Made by a program: the position numbers and the translations under genes. Shown here in pieces: positions 6,933 to 9,863 of a DNA stretch of 9,863 bases. Source of the stretch: an uncultured Saprospiraceae bacterium (GTDB lineage: Bacteria > Bacteroidota > Bacteroidia > Chitinophagales > Saprospiraceae); contig CALHKJ010000366.1 in NCBI GenBank assembly GCA_938033975.1, forward strand, positions 1-9,863, read 5' to 3'. Under the pieces are notes generated by a model, which was not told where the DNA came from, did no database searches, and saw only the letters and a list, made by a program, of their open reading frames with translations. Each line of letters starts with the position of its first letter. The first letter of the stretch is position 1.

Positions 6933-8702
6933 ATGCGTTCATTTTTGAAATTAGTATTCACATCGTGTTTAGGTTCGATTTTAGCGATATTTTTTTTATT
7001 CATTATAATTTTAACAATAGGATTTATATCCTCAATGGGTAAGAATAATATCTCAAAAGATGCAGTATTGTTGCTTGACTTCGATGGTTTATTACCAGAA
7101 AGAACAAATAATGTTGACCCAAGTAATCAACTTACCTTTAACCCCAAAAATGCAATAGGGACTTTTGATATAGTTGATTTGATCAAAAACGCCGCTACAG
7201 ACGATAGAATTTCGCAAATCGTTATTAAGCCAGATAATAGTCAAATGGGATTCGTGTCAATGAGGCATCTTGCAGATGCAATTGATTATTGTCGTGAAAA
7301 TACTGATAAACCAATTTACGCTTATGGTGATTTTTATACCCAATCAGGATATATTCTAGCCTCAGAGGCAGATTCAGTTTTCTTAAATCCACAAGGAGGT
7401 ATCGACCTAAGAGGTTTTGGAGTGATGCAGGCCTTCAACAAGGAGCTATTAGAAAAACTTGGTATCAAGATGAATGTCTTTTACGCGGGCGAATACAAAA
7501 GTGCGGCTGAAGCATATTATCGAAATGATATGAGCGAAAAGAACAAAACTCAGACAAGAGAGTATCTTAGTTCACTTCACAATAGTTTTGTTGATTTAAT
7601 AATTCAAAATAGAAAACTAGATAAGGAAGCGGTTGCAAAAGGAATCAATGAGTATAAATTTAGCAATGCTGATACCACACTTGCGATAGGTGTAGTTGAT
7701 GAACTTATGCACTGGTTTGAATTTGAAGATAAATTACGAAACAACTTAGGTTATGGGCAAGGTGAAAAAATAAACTATGTTGGCTTAGCTGAATATGCCC
7801 GAAAAACCAAAATTAAAAAGAATAAAGAAACAGCCACGGCTAAAATAGCTGTTGTTTATGCTGAAGGAGAAATCAGATATGGAACTGAAGCAGATGGCCT
7901 GATCAATGAAGTCACCTATCACAAGATATTTGATAAAATAAAAAAGGATAAAGAGGTAAAGGCAATGGTTCTACGAGTAAATTCCCCAGGGGGCAGTAGT
8001 TATACTTCAGAAGCATTATTGCAAGAGATAAGATCAATGAAGAATGCCGGTTTGCCTGTCATCGCCTCATTTGGAAATTATGCTGCTTCAGGAGGATACT
8101 ACATAGCATGTCAGGCTGATAGTATTGTTGCAGAAGAAAACACTTTGACTGGATCTATCGGAGCATTCAGTGTATTTCCAGATGTTTCAAATTTGATGGA
8201 AGACAAATTAGGTATTCATTTTGATACTGTGAAAACTGGGCAGTTTGCTGCCTCCTTCTCTCCTACTCTTCAATTAGGTGAACATGAAAAAGAAATTATT
8301 AGAAATTCTAACACAAGGATTTATAATACTTTTCTTGAAAGAGTGGCGACTGGAAGAAATATGACGATGGAGCAAGTGGAAGAGATTGCTCAAGGAAGAA
8401 TTTGGATTGGCGCTAAAGCCAAAGAACTAAATCTTGTAGATGAAATAGGCAGCTTAGAAGATGCCATAAATATTGCTGCAGAGAAAGCTGGGATTGAGTC
8501 TTATAACATAAAAGAGTATCCTTATATCGAAACAGCGCCTTGGGTTGAATTTTTACAATCGATGGCGCCTGAAGAATCTGTTGATTTGGGTTTTGAAGAT
8601 AATGAAGTCACGAAAGAATTGTTTCGATTGAAATCACAACTTGAGTTCTATACAGAAAACAAATCTCCTTTAGTCTTAATGCCATTTAAAATTATTTTTT
8701 AG
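6933..8702 (+). CDS. sppA: SppA, signal peptide peptidase (S49 family, 67K double-domain type)
   Basis: This 589-residue membrane protease matches the long SppA class with two tandem S49 domains. An N-terminal membrane anchor covers roughly residues 8-33 (LVFTSCLGSILAIFF and on); the catalytic part would face the periplasm. In the N-terminal domain the general-base lysine is Lys189 in GEYKSAAEAY. In the C-terminal domain the nucleophile is Ser386 in NYAASGGYYIA, preceded by the oxyanion-loop motif RVNSPGGS (348-355) and followed by TGSIGAFSVFPD. Both halves of the Ser/Lys dyad are present, so the enzyme should be active. By family knowledge it degrades cleaved signal peptides left in the membrane. 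The ATG at 6933 is the first one after an in-frame TAA three codons upstream, and it keeps the anchor; Met35 would lose it. No Shine-Dalgarno is visible. The last codons overlap the convergent ndh gene by 11 bases. Confidence 0.95.
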   Translation: MRSFLKLVFTSCLGSILAIFFLFIIILTIGFISSMGKNNISKDAVLLLDFDGLLPERTNNVDPSNQLTFNPKNAIGTFDIVDLIKNAATDDRISQIVIKPDNSQMGFVSMRHLADAIDYCRENTDKPIYAYGDFYTQSGYILASEADSVFLNPQGGIDLRGFGVMQAFNKELLEKLGIKMNVFYAGEYKSAAEAYYRNDMSEKNKTQTREYLSSLHNSFVDLIIQNRKLDKEAVAKGINEYKFSNADTTLAIGVVDELMHWFEFEDKLRNNLGYGQGEKINYVGLAEYARKTKIKKNKETATAKIAVVYAEGEIRYGTEADGLINEVTYHKIFDKIKKDKEVKAMVLRVNSPGGSSYTSEALLQEIRSMKNAGLPVIASFGNYAASGGYYIACQADSIVAEENTLTGSIGAFSVFPDVSNLMEDKLGIHFDTVKTGQFAASFSPTLQLGEHEKEIIRNSNTRIYNTFLERVATGRNMTMEQVEEIAQGRIWIGAKAKELNLVDEIGSLEDAINIAAEKAGIESYNIKEYPYIETAPWVEFLQSMAPEESVDLGFEDNEVTKELFRLKSQLEFYTENKSPLVLMPFKIIF

Positions 8703-9863
8703 CCTTTTTTGCTGGCTTAATAATAAGGCGCAATGATTGATCATAGGTAAGATAATTCCACATCCAATTGATCATTACAAATAATTTGTTTTTAAAACCA
8801 ATCAAAGAGGCTAAGTGCACAATCAGCCATAACAACCAAGCAAAAAAACCGCTTGTCTTCATCCATGGTAAATCCGCAACAGCCTTATTCCGTCCAATCG
8901 TTGCCATGCTTCCCTTATCCTTATAGACAAAAGATTTAGTCTTACCATTTTTAAAAATTTTGGCAAGATGCTTAGCCATTTGTATTGCTACCTGTGCTAC
9001 TTGTGGATGCCCGTACTCCATTTCATCTGTAGGCAAAAATGCAGCATCACCTATGGCATATACATGATTCATTCCTACAACTTCAAGATCAGCATTGATA
9101 TGAATTTGATTCCTTCCTTGCTTGCTCTCGTCAGGAATACCTGGCATATCATCACAGGTAATCCCAGCTGCCCAAATTACTTTTTTAGCAATCAGTGTCT
9201 GACCATCTTTTGTCTTAATACGATTTCCATCTATATCAATTACTCTAGTATTAAGCATAACTTTCACATCTAAACTCTCCAAAAACTGTAAGGCATTTTC
9301 GCCTGCTTCATCTGACATACCAATCAACAAACGATCTCCTCCTTGAATCAAATAAATATCTACTTCATCTGAGTTTAATTCTTTATAATCCTTAGGTAAA
9401 ATATATTTTTTTAGTTCTCCTAAAGCTCCTGCCAATTCAACACCTGTCGGCCCACCACCCACAATAGCAATATCTATAAGAGCTTGTCTATTGTTGTATT
9501 CTTTAGTAGTTATTGCTTGCTCCAGATCATCAAAAATATCATTTCGGATGGACAAAGCTTCTGCTACTGTCTTCAAGCTATAACTGTGTTTTTCAAAGTT
9601 TTCATTTTTGAAATAATTGGTAATAGCTCCAGTTGCAACTACCAAATGATCATAGTTTATTGTTTCAGAATCAGTATAGACTTCTTTCTTTGCTTCATCA
9701 ATTCCATTTACTTCAGAGACTCGGATGGTCACATTCTTAGCATTCTGAAAAGCTTTTCGTAGTGGAAAGACAATACTACTAGGTTCAAGTCCAGCCATCG
9801 CAACTTGATAGAATAAGGGTTGAAATTGATGGAAGTTATGGCGATCGATTAGGATTACATCGT
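8692..9863 (-). CDS. ndh: Type II NADH:quinone oxidoreductase (NDH-2), N-terminus beyond window
   Basis: 389 residues are visible and the frame runs off the right edge. The internal ATG at 9796-9798 is not the start, because upstream codons still encode family sequence (VILIDRHNFHQFQPLFYQVA, with MAGLEPSS immediately after). The first FAD-binding GxGxxG is therefore just outside the window. Seen here are the ATG motif of the FAD domain (VVATGA), the NADH-binding Rossmann motif AIVGGGPTGVELAG (visible residues about 132-145), the second FAD contact YAIGDAAFLP (about 268-277), and the quinone-site motif AQVAIQ (289-294). A hydrophobic C-terminal stretch WLLWLIVHLASLIGF, followed by an aromatic and basic tail, fits membrane attachment. 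The enzyme passes electrons from NADH to quinone without pumping protons, on the cytoplasmic face of the inner membrane. The tail ends in KPAKKAKK, and its codons overlap the sppA stop on the other strand. A related FAD/NAD disulfide-type oxidoreductase is less likely given the quinone motif and the C-terminal anchor. Confidence 0.92.
   Translation of the reverse strand, partial: DVILIDRHNFHQFQPLFYQVAMAGLEPSSIVFPLRKAFQNAKNVTIRVSEVNGIDEAKKEVYTDSETINYDHLVVATGAITNYFKNENFEKHSYSLKTVAEALSIRNDIFDDLEQAITTKEYNNRQALIDIAIVGGGPTGVELAGALGELKKYILPKDYKELNSDEVDIYLIQGGDRLLIGMSDEAGENALQFLESLDVKVMLNTRVIDIDGNRIKTKDGQTLIAKKVIWAAGITCDDMPGIPDESKQGRNQIHINADLEVVGMNHVYAIGDAAFLPTDEMEYGHPQVAQVAIQMAKHLAKIFKNGKTKSFVYKDKGSMATIGRNKAVADLPWMKTSGFFAWLLWLIVHLASLIGFKNKLFVMINWMWNYLTYDQSLRLIIKPAKKAKK

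Noticed and set aside
8701..8729. GCCTT/AAGGC inverted repeat near the sppA end as a terminator
   Set aside because: The loop is 18 bases and the shorter nested version has a mismatch; it lies within the ndh lysine-rich tail codons.
8692..9798. The ndh gene starting at the ATG at 9796-9798
   Set aside because: Codons upstream to the window edge encode conserved NDH-2 sequence (RHNFHQFQPLFYQVA), so the start is outside the window.

Overview
The window looks like AT-rich chromosomal DNA from a member of the Bacteroidota, of the kind that has a type IX secretion system (T9SS): Cytophagia, Saprospiria or Flavobacteriia. The evidence is a PorP/SprF-family outer-membrane protein, a very large secreted protein with SprB repeats and a type B (gliding-motility-associated) C-terminal sorting domain, a TAnnTTTG-type -7 element, and start codons without clear Shine-Dalgarno sequences. 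The genus cannot be fixed from this sequence.

The layout is five protein genes packed almost end to end. (1) 1-1020, plus strand: the C-terminal third of SbcC, the ATPase subunit of the SbcCD DNA-end-processing nuclease; its 5' part lies off the left edge. (2) 1017-2078, minus strand: a PorP/SprF-family protein, whose stop overlaps that of sbcC. (3) 2075-6775, minus strand: a 1566-residue multidomain surface protein or adhesin that lies upstream of the porP/sprF-like gene and overlaps it by ATGA. (4) 6933-8702, plus strand: sppA, a double-domain S49 membrane protease. (5) 8692-9863, minus strand: a type II NADH:quinone oxidoreductase whose N-terminus lies off the right edge. The only intergenic space of any size is the 157-base divergent region 6776-6932, which must hold the promoters for the minus-strand pair and for sppA.

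Genes 2 and 3 form a clear functional unit: the large protein is a predicted T9SS cargo, and the PorP/SprF-like protein is the kind of partner known to be needed for export or surface attachment of type B cargo. The flanking genes (sbcC, sppA, ndh) are ordinary housekeeping genes with intact visible motifs. I found no CRISPR array, insertion sequence, phage gene, tRNA, rRNA or riboswitch. The most notable item is the domain architecture of the large protein (choice-of-anchor L, Calx-beta-like, P-domain-like, CxxC Ig-like, fibronectin III, eight SprB repeats, a second CxxC Ig-like module, sorting domain). It is a known type of system with an unusual combination of parts, not a demonstrably new system.
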